From Bacteroidales bacterium (GTDB taxonomy: Bacteria > Bacteroidota > Bacteroidia > Bacteroidales > WCHB1-69): DNA of 31,088 nt. Made by a program: the position numbers and the translations under genes. Positions 10,201 to 16,880 of the stretch are shown here, piece after piece (the first letter of the stretch is position 1; every line of letters begins with the position of its first letter). The stretch is taken from contig JAFPXF010000049.1 of assembly GCA_017394765.1 (NCBI GenBank), positions 1 to 31,088 of the forward strand, given 5' to 3'. Below the pieces are notes generated by a model. The model worked only from the letters and a program-made list of their open reading frames with translations, was not told where the DNA came from and ran no database searches.

Positions 10201-13200
10201 CTCACGGCAAGTGGGGCAGACAGTTTCGTGTGGTCCACCGGTGACAGCACCGCCAGCGTGACACTGACGCCTTATGCTACCACCACATACTCTGTCATCG
10301 GCATCACCGACGGATGTGCCAGCGAACCGGCGCAAGCCATCGTTTTTGTGGGAGACTGCATACCGGCGCAGGGCATCGAAACCGTAACCGCATGCGACAG
10401 CTTCACCTGGCATGGCCAGACCTACACCGCCAGCACAAACACGCCATCCCACATTCTCCACAACGAGGCGGCCAATGGCTGCGACAGCATCGTGACGCTG
10501 CATCTGACCATAAATTCCACATCCCACACGGATCTGAATGTGTCAACATGCAACGAATATGTTTGGAACGGTCAGACCTGCATCCAAACCGGTGATTACC
10601 ATCAAACCTTTGCTGCCGCCAACGGTTGCGACAGCACCGTGACGCTGCATTTGACCATTAATTCCACACGCCATACGGATCTGCACATATCAGCGTGTGA
10701 CGAATATGTCTGGAACGGCCAGACTTACACCCAAACAGGTGATTACCACCAAACCTTCACAGCCTCAAACGGTTGCGACAGCACCGTAACGCTGCATTTG
10801 ACGATAAATTCCACCCGCCACACGGATCTGAATGTGTCAGCATGCAACGAATATGTTTGGAACGGCCGGACCTGCACCCAAACCGGCGACTATCATCAAA
10901 CCTTCACAGCTGCAAACGGTTGCGACAGCACCGTGACGCTGCATCTGACGATTACGCCCTCGTCACACACGGATCTGTACGAATCCGCGTGTGACGAATA
11001 TGTTTGGAATGGCCAAACCTATGCCGCTTCAGGAGACTACACGCAACAATTCCAGACCGTCCATGGCTGCGACAGCACCGTGACGCTGCATCTCACCGTA
11101 AACCGCCCGCAGCACAGCGCCTTGACCGCAACAGCTTGCGAGTCTTACATTTGGAACGGAAACATCTACACAGAAAGCGGTGATCATCTCTTTGTGCATA
11201 CCGACTCAACCGGTTGCACGCAGGTTGACACTTTGCACCTCACCGTCTATCACGCACAAGGAACCATCTCCTTCATTGAGAGTTGCGACACCTACACTTG
11301 GAATGACATCACCTACTCCGCAAGTGGCGACTACCTGCACCCCACCACAGACCATCACGGCTGCACCCAGATCGACACACTGCACCTCACCATTCATCAC
11401 GCCGCCGCCACCGAGTGGAGCACCAGTGCCTGCAGCAGCTACACCTGGAATGGGCAGACATACACTTCCTCGGGCGACCACGTCCAGCACTTCCAGACCT
11501 CGCACGGCTGCGACAGCACCGTGACGCTGCATCTCACCCTCCACCATCCGGCCACAACGACTTTGATTGAATCCGCCTGTGGTGAATTCATCTGGAACGG
11601 GCAAAGCTACACCTCGTCTGGCGACTACACACAGCACTTCCAGACCATCCACAGCTGCGACAGTACTGTGACATTGCACTTGACCATAAACTCCCCACAT
11701 CATACAAATCTGCAAGCATCCGCTTGTGACGAATACATTTGGAACGGCCAGACCTACACCCAGACCGGCGATTATGATCAAACCTTCACTGCCGCGAACG
11801 GCTGCGACAGCACCGTGACACTGCATCTGACAATAACGCCCTCCTATCACACGGATCTGCATGAATCCGCATGTGACGCATATCTTTGGAACGGCCAAAC
11901 CTACACCCAGACCGGTGATTATAACCAAACCCTCACAGCCGCGAACGGTTGTGACAGCACCGTGACACTGCACCTGACGATAACGCCATCGTCACACACG
12001 GATCTGTACGAATCCGCTTGTGACGAATATGTTTGGGACAGTCATACTTACACCCAATCCGGTGATTATGATCAAACCTTCACTGCCGCCAATGGCTGCG
12101 ACAGCACTGTGACACTGCATTTGACCATAAACTCCACCTATCACACGGAGCTGCGCTTGTCCGCATGTGACGAATATCTTTGGAACGGCCAAACTTACAC
12201 CCAATCCGGTGATTATACCCAAACTTTCACAGCTGCCAGTGGCTGCGACAGCATCGTGGCACTGCATTTGACGGTGAATTATCCACAGCACACCTCCACC
12301 ACCGCCACGGCATGTGAATCCTACATCTGGAATGGCACCGCATACACAGAAACCGGAGACTATCTCTTCCAGCATCCGGATGCCGCCGGCTGCGACCAGA
12401 TCGACACCCTGCACCTCATCGTCAACCACCCGCAACACAGTGCCATCACGGTGGAAGAGTGTGACGCCTACACCTGGAACGGCATCACCTTCCACAACAG
12501 CGGCGACTATCTCCATGCCCACACGGATGCCAACGGCTGCACCCAAGTGGACACGCTGCACCTCATCATCTCGCGTCCCGAGTCCACCTCCATCACCGTC
12601 AGCGAATGCGAGTCGTACACCTGGTATGGCACCACATACATCCATAGCGGCGACTACCTGCACGCCCATCTCTCTCCTTCCGGATGCATCATCATCGACA
12701 CCCTGCACCTCACCATCTACTCGCCCAATCATCAATCTTTCCTTGTAAATGCATGCAATTCATACGACTGGAACGGAGAAACCTTCACGCAAAGCGGCAG
12801 ATACATCTCCATGCATCCTGACATCCACGGATGCCTGCAAGTGGACACGCTGTATCTCAGCATCATGCACCCGCAGAACATAGACACCGTTGTCAACTCC
12901 TGCGGCCCATTCTCCTGGTACGGCAATATCCTCTACCAAGATGGCGAACATATCGTTTCCCATCTGGACGACAACGGCTGCACCCAAGTCGATACCATCC
13001 ACCTCACCATCCATCCCATCAATTACGTCACGGATTCGGTGAGCACCACAGAAAACTGTTATCTCTGGAATGGCATCGAGTATTGCGAAAACGGCAACTA
13101 TACGCAGACCTTCACCAACCAATATGGATGCGACTCCACGGTCACCTTGCATCTCACACTCGGGGTAGGCATTCATGATCCCGTCACGGACTTCCGACTG

Positions 13201-13425
13201 TCCATCTATCCCAACCCGACGACAGGGAGCCTTCATGTTGTGTCGGAAGAGGCCTACATTCTCCGGACAGCCATCTACAATGTTTTTGGCCAATGCCTGA
13301 TGCAACAAACTGTCGAGAACGACCACGGCCAGATGGATCTCTCCGGCATGGCAGCGGGCACATACTTCCTGCGCATTGAAACCGACAAGGGAACCGTGAC
13401 ACGGAAAGTGACAAAGAGCCGATAA
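4222..13425 (+). CDS. Giant secreted C10 (streptopain-like) cysteine protease with 32-unit repeat array and T9SS sorting domain
   Basis: A 3067-residue secreted protein. In order: signal peptide (1 to about 23, ending AAP); a pro-region resembling the Spi inhibitor domain of C10 peptidases (about 24-135, with GFVIVSSDD); a peptidase C10 domain (about 155-395) with catalytic C192 in NAGCVAVAMSQ, H341 in LGHSFVCDGY, and N357/W360 in FNFGWRG; two tandem copies of a 357-residue beta-sandwich module (about 400-1115); 32 cysteine-paired units of 49 residues with four 80-residue spacers (about 1120-2980); and a type A T9SS sorting domain with YPNPTTG and GTYFLRI. SpeB-type peptidases are secreted proteases, and PrtT of Porphyromonas is a family relative. 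The start at 4222 begins the signal peptide and overlaps the lnt stop as TAATG; the ORF can be extended upstream only inside lnt. Protease activity is well supported by residues. The role of the array (stalk, adhesin or glycan binding) is unknown. Confidence 0.93.
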   Translation: MKKIFFLLFLAILMAFAGHLPAAPVDSAQSKRVAANFYKEKVGRAMGRAALEPRTAYTYRTSSSSSMTAAAECFRIYNVGNGFVIVSSDDRIEPVLGYSTEGNFDIHNIPEPLQGLLDYYAATIERVLSGPSGTDARMVSKWRDMASARGSRSRAITAVAPLLTSRWGQVYPYNAQCPAETFGDGGYANAGCVAVAMSQILRYWQYPSHGFGSHSYNCSFLAQGFQVYGILSADFAHASYNYALMPDTISAGSPAAQIEAVSNLIYHCGVSVDMRYGAHSSGAYVTDVAYALSHYFGYEGCTYHTRSGFSNQTWLNMIKRDLDHHQPLIYNGIGSGNSLGHSFVCDGYTTDNYFHFNFGWRGNHDGFFLVDSITPGSNNYNFSQSIINNITASGPIIQPEGASYTFLTEVGMSSEIRSIDIITHNLTDPITITASGDFRISADSLNFLSTLTLPATGGTIYVRHEPTALLPDNPDTGAVVLSSGAATKSIALVGFKFENSCQPPRLLSASSPDMQNILLSWTAPATVPDPKTITWNEAPGLHAGGYNQDYRVSLVQRYTPSDLVLYHNRSLTQVSFFADSNATAYKIIVYKGGRFDNDTIYPGTLVAQENVNMGNVVPDAWNTVHLSTPVLVDALQELWYGVYMEAPANTYAIPLGPPHVFRKGAIIGLHGSNDITWSESQYTYSLAVSATLENTQSVTHYEILRDGIMVGATAGLSMSDTLSATDTVNYTVTAYWDNGCSASEQLQYINDMHLAANPERIDFFHNNGFNSQTNSVAVSGSGLYSPIQAIVSGHFKISTDSIHFQDTCILAPTGGVLYVRYAPLSPQAAFETGSIVLTSGHITAHVDLSGQGSDNCNPPQNLTLSHNNNLVTLNWAQPIPPASQAHEITWCNNFLSNYFLPYHAQVTMIHRYTTSDLADYHNMQLSKISFVPRQHVLSYKAVVYKGGSVGATYNPGTLVYEQNIPLSSLSYNQWNDVVLDAPVLIDATQELWFGIYADVPDSIYFAALGSFYTEDKGDIRCVQHNGQTEWGATGLHKNYSIKGTIENVPVEVSHYMIERNLSPLATTSGTSYQDTLYYSGNYSYTVWAVWNNGCQAGVSHDITLENLCAQNGLSAVLDTCDEYTWRGQTYYESGTYYYNYFDSVGCHQTDTLFLTISHPQHSSLTASGCSSYIWHGETYSQSGDYTHTYTDAHGCTTVDTLHLTIFNPTPVTTTVTECNYYFWNGSRYSQSGQYTFAHRDDNGCLQVDTLRLTILQPQNQSLTVQQCDAYTWHGISHGQSGIYLHQQIDSNGCTQVDTLFLTILPKPAVTITGDSVISSIGNATLTASGAQSYLWSTGDTTASITVQPQITTTYSVTGFADGCASLPAQITVQVIPCIPPVGIETVTACGSYTWHDITYTSSTTEPTFTIPGGAANGCDSVVNLHLTIHSNLETSFHAGTCDSYTWNGQTYEVSGSYTQQFQTQQGCDSTVTLILTVHQPHHLSTTVSECGSYEWNGTTYWESGNYTYTHLDSNGCSQVDTLHLTILPIPFVTITGNTSILQFESTTLVATGAESYLWSTGAHADSIVVSPMETTTYTVTGTQSGCVSEPASTTVFVGACTPAQGVETVSACESYTWHGATYTQSTQIPTYIIYGGASSGCDSIVTLHLTIHNPTHTSLTTSACGNLLWNGSNYTESGDYTFAHPDANGCTQVDTLHLTIYNPVHESVVTSECGSYTWNGRTYTESGVYTYSHPDAHGCTQVDTLHLTIRPAPAVTVVGDTSIFQFESATLTAFGAESYVWSTGESGATLTVSPSNTTTYSVTGTSNGCASEPVTVTISVRPCEPRQGIETVSACDSFVWHGENYYASTTAPSYTIPGGSVSGCDSLVTLHLTIYHSASQERTATACDSFSWNGHDYFTSGDYIQHFQTIQGCDSAVILHLTINKPHHTALTVNECGRFSWNGSTYTASGDYTYAHADINGCTQVDTLHLTIRPIPAIAITGNTSIHLYESTTLTASGADSFVWSTGDSTASVTLTPYATTTYSVIGITDGCASEPAQAIVFVGDCIPAQGIETVTACDSFTWHGQTYTASTNTPSHILHNEAANGCDSIVTLHLTINSTSHTDLNVSTCNEYVWNGQTCIQTGDYHQTFAAANGCDSTVTLHLTINSTRHTDLHISACDEYVWNGQTYTQTGDYHQTFTASNGCDSTVTLHLTINSTRHTDLNVSACNEYVWNGRTCTQTGDYHQTFTAANGCDSTVTLHLTITPSSHTDLYESACDEYVWNGQTYAASGDYTQQFQTVHGCDSTVTLHLTVNRPQHSALTATACESYIWNGNIYTESGDHLFVHTDSTGCTQVDTLHLTVYHAQGTISFIESCDTYTWNDITYSASGDYLHPTTDHHGCTQIDTLHLTIHHAAATEWSTSACSSYTWNGQTYTSSGDHVQHFQTSHGCDSTVTLHLTLHHPATTTLIESACGEFIWNGQSYTSSGDYTQHFQTIHSCDSTVTLHLTINSPHHTNLQASACDEYIWNGQTYTQTGDYDQTFTAANGCDSTVTLHLTITPSYHTDLHESACDAYLWNGQTYTQTGDYNQTLTAANGCDSTVTLHLTITPSSHTDLYESACDEYVWDSHTYTQSGDYDQTFTAANGCDSTVTLHLTINSTYHTELRLSACDEYLWNGQTYTQSGDYTQTFTAASGCDSIVALHLTVNYPQHTSTTATACESYIWNGTAYTETGDYLFQHPDAAGCDQIDTLHLIVNHPQHSAITVEECDAYTWNGITFHNSGDYLHAHTDANGCTQVDTLHLIISRPESTSITVSECESYTWYGTTYIHSGDYLHAHLSPSGCIIIDTLHLTIYSPNHQSFLVNACNSYDWNGETFTQSGRYISMHPDIHGCLQVDTLYLSIMHPQNIDTVVNSCGPFSWYGNILYQDGEHIVSHLDDNGCTQVDTIHLTIHPINYVTDSVSTTENCYLWNGIEYCENGNYTQTFTNQYGCDSTVTLHLTLGVGIHDPVTDFRLSIYPNPTTGSLHVVSEEAYILRTAIYNVFGQCLMQQTVENDHGQMDLSGMAAGTYFLRIETDKGTVTRKVTKSR
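5428..7540 (+). repeat. Tandem duplication of a 357-residue beta-sandwich module in the giant protease
   Basis: Two diverged copies follow the peptidase domain. The matching strands ISADSLNF (codon for I at 5539) and ISTDSIHF (6610) are 1071 bases apart, exactly 357 codons. Each copy has a GG-x-YVR strand, a segment opening with N/C-Q/N-PP, an ITW motif, an RYT-SDL-YHN segment, a YKGG segment and an A-V/LQELW(Y/F)G(V/I)Y segment, then a C-terminal fibronectin-like strand set. The fold assignment is inference from pattern. Copy boundaries are approximate. Confidence 0.75.
7579..13161 (+). repeat. Array of 32 cysteine-paired 49-residue (147 bp) units
   Basis: I count 32 units with the pattern C-x4-W-(N/H)-G near the start and G-C-(D/T)-(S/Q)-x-V-x-T-L-H-L-T later. 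The two conserved cysteines are normally 26 residues apart, which suggests one disulfide per unit. Units 1-3 and 15-30 each measure exactly 49 residues by summed coordinates. The first unit after each spacer is 52 residues, and the last before each spacer is cut to 38. Units 15, 17 and 32 carry an extra Cys just after the W-N-G motif. Similar CDSYTW...GCDS repeats are known in Bacteroidetes surface proteins; no function is established that I know of. Confidence 0.9.
8134..10380 (+). repeat. 669 bp higher-order repeat: 80-residue spacer domain plus three units
   Basis: Four spacer domains begin at 8134, 8803, 9472 and 10141, each exactly 240 bases long and each 669 bases after the previous one. 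Each opens P-x-P-x-(V/I)-x-(I/V)-(T/V)-G-(D/N), contains a (Y/F)-x-WSTG core and a TTTY-(S/T)-V strand, and ends C-x-P-x-x-G-(I/V)-E with two cysteines. They resemble PKD/Ig-like domains of Bacteroidetes secreted proteins. Three units follow each of the first three spacers; the fourth opens the long unbroken tandem array. Confidence 0.9.
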
Positions 13426-13431
13426 ACACGC

Positions 13432-13459
13432 GGGGCGTTGTCCGGGGTATCAACGCCCC
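13432..13459. terminator. Hairpin between convergent genes
   Basis: GGGGCGTTG (13432-13440) pairs perfectly with CAACGCCCC (13451-13459) around a 10-base loop. It sits in the 34-base gap between the stops of the giant protease gene and the DUF2851 gene. A long U-run is missing on both strands. A shared terminator role is inferred from stem strength and location. Confidence 0.6.
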
Positions 13460-14743
13460 CTATTCTCCGATCTTCCGGACAATATACTCGCCCACCGAGC
13501 AATCAATGCAGCGTTTTTCCTTGCAAAAACGCTGCAACAGTTCAATGAGCGCCTGCGAATCCAACGCGGTTTCCTGCGGGAAAGGGGTGTCACGGAAAAA
13601 GCGGGTGATTTTATTGTCCTCAAACGGCAGCTGCTCCAGCATCGCCACCGTGGATTCCAGCTTGTTCTGAATTCCGGAAAAACGGTAATAGGCGAACAAG
13701 ACGGGCACAATGACATTCACGATCAACGAATCGACGGAAGAACCGCCCATGGCAATGCCGTGCGGCAAAATAGTCTCCTTGCCGAATTGGAAATGCTTTG
13801 TCCAATATTCATCGGCCTCCACCGACAACAACTGCCTGCACTGCTCCACACTCCGCACATTCAGTGTGGCCTGCAACAAGTCGGGAGTCTTCATCATGAG
13901 ATTTGCAAATTGCGAGAGTCGCAAGCACGGGAAATTGGAAGGCCGCAAGCGAAGCCTGTTCCAATGATGTTCCCCTATCGGATCCAATTGGTATTTATAG
14001 CTCAAGTAATCGTATTCACTTTTCAGACTATTGTAATAAACATCCACAGAGGGCTCCGACAACATGCCGGCCTGACCAAAAAGCAGGGCCTGCACCTGCA
14101 CTTTCGAGTCCAAATGACGGGCTATGAGCCTATAGGGCACACTGCGTGCCAACATCTCGAAAGCCGCCGCATTGGTCTTGAACCCGAACCCGATTGCCAG
14201 ATGCCGATACAGGGTCTCGTTCCAGTCGGACTTGCACTGCGCGTGCGTCTCCATGATCTCCTCCTGCTTGCGCAAAAGGCGTTCCATGGACATGGATGAA
14301 ACGACCGACCGAAGCCGAAGAGAGCCCATCTGAGCAAGATAGCACCGACAGGGCAAAAGTTCCAGGGACTCCGTCAGACGCTGATACTGCTGCCACATGT
14401 CAGACGGCACATACGGCTTGAGCTCCAACGTGGGGAAATACTCGCCCTGCGTGCGCTCCACCTCGGCATCGTGTTCAAAGACCACATGGAGGACCACAGA
14501 CTTGTATTTCTCGTCGTGCTGATGATCATGGCGAAACCAGTCGGAGCTGCGCACATGGATCTCCACATCGCCCGCCCACTTGAGGTCGCCAATCCGGATG
14601 ACCGCCTGCTTGAAATCGGGACCGGCGTCAAAGTTATGGTAGCCAGGCGCGATGATTTGCAACGGGACACCCGTTGTCGTCCGGATATTCAAGAAATCGA
14701 ACAACCTGTTTTTCCACAAATAATGCAAAAATGCCTCTGTCAT
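13460..14743 (-). CDS. DUF2851 family protein
   Basis: A 427-residue protein of a family found mainly in Bacteroidota with no established function. The N-terminal signature is clear: MTEAFLHYLW start, NFDAGPDF near residues 38-44, GDVEIHVRSSDW at about 58-69 and VVLHVVFEHD at about 83-92. The C-terminal region has a cysteine cluster (CKEKRCIDC) also seen in the family. No signal peptide or membrane segment is visible, so it is probably cytoplasmic. The start at 14743 is preferred over an upstream TTG at 14767, because that TTG lies inside the promoter -7 box. It is divergent from yraN and convergent with the giant protease gene. Confidence 0.9.
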   Translation of the reverse strand: MTEAFLHYLWKNRLFDFLNIRTTTGVPLQIIAPGYHNFDAGPDFKQAVIRIGDLKWAGDVEIHVRSSDWFRHDHQHDEKYKSVVLHVVFEHDAEVERTQGEYFPTLELKPYVPSDMWQQYQRLTESLELLPCRCYLAQMGSLRLRSVVSSMSMERLLRKQEEIMETHAQCKSDWNETLYRHLAIGFGFKTNAAAFEMLARSVPYRLIARHLDSKVQVQALLFGQAGMLSEPSVDVYYNSLKSEYDYLSYKYQLDPIGEHHWNRLRLRPSNFPCLRLSQFANLMMKTPDLLQATLNVRSVEQCRQLLSVEADEYWTKHFQFGKETILPHGIAMGGSSVDSLIVNVIVPVLFAYYRFSGIQNKLESTVAMLEQLPFEDNKITRFFRDTPFPQETALDSQALIELLQRFCKEKRCIDCSVGEYIVRKIGE

Positions 14744-14764
14744 CGGATCATATTTTTTTCGATG

Positions 14765-14772
14765 CAAAAATA
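14765..14772 (-). promoter_or_regulatory. -7 box of the DUF2851 gene
   Basis: On the minus strand this reads TATTTTTG (consensus TAnnTTTG), 21 bases before the ATG at 14743. The flanking 14773-14916 stretch is strongly AT-rich and separates this gene from yraN. No equally good box was found for yraN. Confidence 0.6.
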
Positions 14773-14916
14773 CAAATTATTTTTAATTATTTTTTAATCC
14801 AATTATAATATTTTTAACATTCATCCGTTGTGTGTTTTATAGCAATAGCATTTTCAAGATGTTATGATATACACAAAGAGACAACATATATTAATATTAA
14901 CAAAAAACGCACATTT

Positions 14917-15282
14917 ATGCAAACAGAAAAACAGATCAAGGGGAAGGCGGGCGAGCAGATTGCCGCCGACTATCTGGTGGGAAAAGGCTATCACATCATG
15001 GAGACAAACTGGCGGGTGGGGCACCTGGAGGTGGACATCATCGCGACGAATGCGGACATGCTCGTGTTCGTGGAGGTAAAAACGCGCAAGAGCGCACAAT
15101 TCGGCGAGCCCGAGGAGTTTGTAGGGCTGCCCAAGCAACGCAACCTGATCCGGGCCGCGAACATCTACATCGGCAAGACAGGCATCACGAAAGAGGTGCG
15201 TTTTGACATCGTTTCCGTGATCATGGGCGAGGCGGAGCCGACGGTCAAGCATTTGGAGGACGCCTTCAAGCCGAGATGGTAA
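14917..15282 (+). CDS. yraN: YraN family (UPF0102) nuclease-fold protein
   Basis: A 121-residue protein of the UPF0102/YraN family, which has a Holliday-junction-resolvase-like PD-(D/E)xK fold and poorly defined function. The family motifs are present: GKAGEQIAADYL near the N-terminus, then GHLEVDII and FVEVKTR, which provide the acidic and Glu-x-Lys residues of the nuclease core. The C-terminal half contains KQRNLIRAANIYI and VRFDIVSVI, also typical. The length matches the usual 115-130 residues. The ORF extends upstream to 14830, but that extension is AT-rich noncoding-type sequence, so the ATG at 14917 is chosen. It converges on rnpB. Confidence 0.9.
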   Translation: MQTEKQIKGKAGEQIAADYLVGKGYHIMETNWRVGHLEVDIIATNADMLVFVEVKTRKSAQFGEPEEFVGLPKQRNLIRAANIYIGKTGITKEVRFDIVSVIMGEAEPTVKHLEDAFKPRW

Positions 15283-15310
15283 AAAGAAACCGGACGCCGT
15301 TGCGTCCGGT
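15281..15310 (-). terminator. Intrinsic terminator of rnpB
   Basis: A perfect 9-bp stem, ACCGGACGC (15289-15297) with GCGTCCGGT (15302-15310), encloses a 4-base loop. In the minus direction it is followed by TTTCTTTTT. It begins a few bases beyond the rnpB 3' end and overlaps the yraN stop. Confidence 0.85.
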
Positions 15311-15315
15311 AGAGA

Positions 15316-15650
15316 TGGGGGGCCTATAAGCCGGGTTCTGTACTAAGTTGTCATTTATCTAGGACCTGCGTCACCGCAGGCCTCCATCAACCTACCCTCC
15401 GAGTCGGGCGAGCAACCCTCAAGCCTCGGTTTATTTGGTCTTTCAACCCATAAGGTTTACCTCCGCCGGCATCACTGACGGCGACGTGAGCTCTTACCTC
15501 GCGTTTTCACCCTTGCCCTTGCGGGCGGTATATTTTCTGTGGCACTCTCTGTCATCCCGAAGGATGCCTTCCTGTTAGGAAGTATGGCGCTCTGTGTTGC
15601 CCGGACTTTCCTCTCCCGCGCATGGCGGCAGCGACAACCCGGCCTCCCAT
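15316..15650 (-). ncRNA. rnpB: RNase P RNA, bacterial class A
   Basis: The catalytic RNA that trims tRNA 5' leaders. Read on the minus strand, it contains the near-universal core GAGGAAAGTCCGGGC close to the 5' end, the GGTAAGAGCTCAC segment in the middle, and the 3' segment ACAGAACCCGGCTTATAGGCC. The ends form helix P1: TGGGAGGCC (complement of 15641-15649) pairs with GGCCCCCCA (complement of 15316-15324), with one mismatch. That helix fixes the ends to within a few bases. The 5' end is only about 8 bases after the dnaN stop on the same strand. Confidence 0.95.
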
Positions 15651-15658
15651 TAAGGGGT

Positions 15659-16789
15659 TTAATAGTTGAGCATCACCGGCATGATGAGCATCAGCAGGTT
15701 CTCGCCCTCGCTGAACTCCTCCTCCGGCAGGATGAGCGCGGCGCGATTGGGCTGAGACATCTCGATGCGGATCTGGTCGGAGTCCATGTTCTCCAGCATC
15801 TCACGCAAGAAGCGCGAATTGAAGCCGATGTTCATCGGTTCGCCTGTATAGACACCCGTCACCTCTTCGGCGGCCTTGTTGGAGTACTCCATGTCCTCGG
15901 CTGTGATGTCCGTGCGTTCCGCAGAGAGCGAAATGCGCACCTGGAAGGTGGACTGGTTGGAATAGATACCCACACGGCGGATGGATTTCAGGAACTCGTC
16001 GCGGGACACCACAAAGGAGTTGGGGTTGTCGTGAGGGATCACACTCTCGTAGTTGGGATATTTGCCCTCCTTCAAGGATGAATACAGGATATAGTTCCCG
16101 AAATAGAAACAGATGTGGTTGGTGCTCTGGGAGTATTCCACATGCACATCACCCGTCACGCCGGAAAGGATGTTCTTGAGATGGGCGATGGGTCTTTTGG
16201 GAAGGATGAAGGAGACGAAATCGTCGCTCTTCACCTTGTCGTTGCGGTAGCGCACCAACTTATGGGCATCGGTGGCCACGAAGGTCACGTTCTCGCTGGA
16301 AAGTTCGCAGAGCACGCCCATCATGTGGGGCCTGAGGTCATCGTTTCCCGTGGCAAAGAGCGTCTTGCTGATGGCCCTTTGGAGGATGGAAGCCTCAATG
16401 TCGAAGGATTTCGGATCCGTCATGGCGTCGATCTTGGGGAACTCGCTGCCGTCGCGGCACGGGGCGTCATATTCGCCATTCGCGGCCGTGAACTTCACCA
16501 CGTTGTTCTCCTCGTCGATGACGAAGATGATCGGTGTGGGCGGGATGAGTTTCAGTGTCTCGATCAATATCTTGGCGGGAATGGCCACGGCACCTTCGCC
16601 CTCCACATTGTCCAACTCGATTTCGGCGGTCATCGTGGATTCCAGGTCGGAAGCGGTCAAAACGAGCTTGTTCTCCTGAATGCTCATCAGCACATTGTCG
16701 AGGATGGGCATGGAATTATTGGAGCTCATCACGCCGCTGATGGCACTCAGGTTGCGGTACAAGACCTCGCTGGATACTATAAATTTCAT
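15659..16789 (-). CDS. dnaN: DNA polymerase III beta subunit (sliding clamp)
   Basis: The ring-shaped clamp that holds the replicative polymerase on DNA. The 376-residue length fits the family (about 370), with three similar domains of about 120 residues. Recognisable segments include MKFIVSSEVL at the start, NSMPILDNVL, LTASDLESTM, VTFVATDAHKLVRY in the second domain, and the C-terminal IMPVML stretch corresponding to the conserved clamp tail. The ATG at 16787-16789 directly begins the conserved N-terminus. A -7 box lies 28 bases upstream. It is divergent from pyrE and runs into rnpB. No dnaA is adjacent here, as is usual in Bacteroidota. Confidence 0.97.
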   Translation of the reverse strand: MKFIVSSEVLYRNLSAISGVMSSNNSMPILDNVLMSIQENKLVLTASDLESTMTAEIELDNVEGEGAVAIPAKILIETLKLIPPTPIIFVIDEENNVVKFTAANGEYDAPCRDGSEFPKIDAMTDPKSFDIEASILQRAISKTLFATGNDDLRPHMMGVLCELSSENVTFVATDAHKLVRYRNDKVKSDDFVSFILPKRPIAHLKNILSGVTGDVHVEYSQSTNHICFYFGNYILYSSLKEGKYPNYESVIPHDNPNSFVVSRDEFLKSIRRVGIYSNQSTFQVRISLSAERTDITAEDMEYSNKAAEEVTGVYTGEPMNIGFNSRFLREMLENMDSDQIRIEMSQPNRAALILPEEEFSEGENLLMLIMPVMLNY

Positions 16790-16817
16790 AATTTACCTTG
16801 TTTAAAAAATTAGAGCG

Positions 16818-16825
16818 CAAAGATA
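16818..16825 (-). promoter_or_regulatory. -7 box of dnaN
   Basis: The minus strand reads TATCTTTG, matching TAnnTTTG, 28 bases upstream of the dnaN ATG. TTTG elements lie further upstream on the same strand, but spacing did not single one out as the -33 box. Confidence 0.6.
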
Positions 16826-16872
16826 ATTTTTTTTTTGATACAAAAGACAAGAAAAAAACGGACCATTTTTTG

Positions 16873-16880
16873 TATTTTTG
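16873..16880 (+). promoter_or_regulatory. -7 box of pyrE
   Basis: TATTTTTG lies 27 bases before the pyrE ATG and 47 bases from the oppositely oriented dnaN box. A TTG at 16878 that could start a longer ORF lies inside this box and is not a plausible start. Confidence 0.6.

Noticed and set aside
9598..12735. Long minus-strand ORFs opposite the repeat array (309, 255 and 247 codons)
   Set aside because: They follow the 147 bp repeat period of the sense gene and have no independent family features; they are antisense shadows of a GC-rich repeat.
7579..13161. Possible CRISPR array or satellite DNA because of the regular 147 bp period
   Set aside because: The repeats are diverged, in frame and translate to a consistent cysteine-containing unit within one uninterrupted gene. 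There are no short identical repeats with unique spacers.
14744..14767. Longer start of the DUF2851 protein at a TTG codon
   Set aside because: The TTG lies inside the -7 box TATTTTTG, so it would not be transcribed. The conserved N-terminus begins at 14743.
15539..16081. Plus-strand ORF across rnpB and the dnaN 3' end
   Set aside because: It overlaps a certain RNA gene and certain dnaN coding sequence and has no family features.
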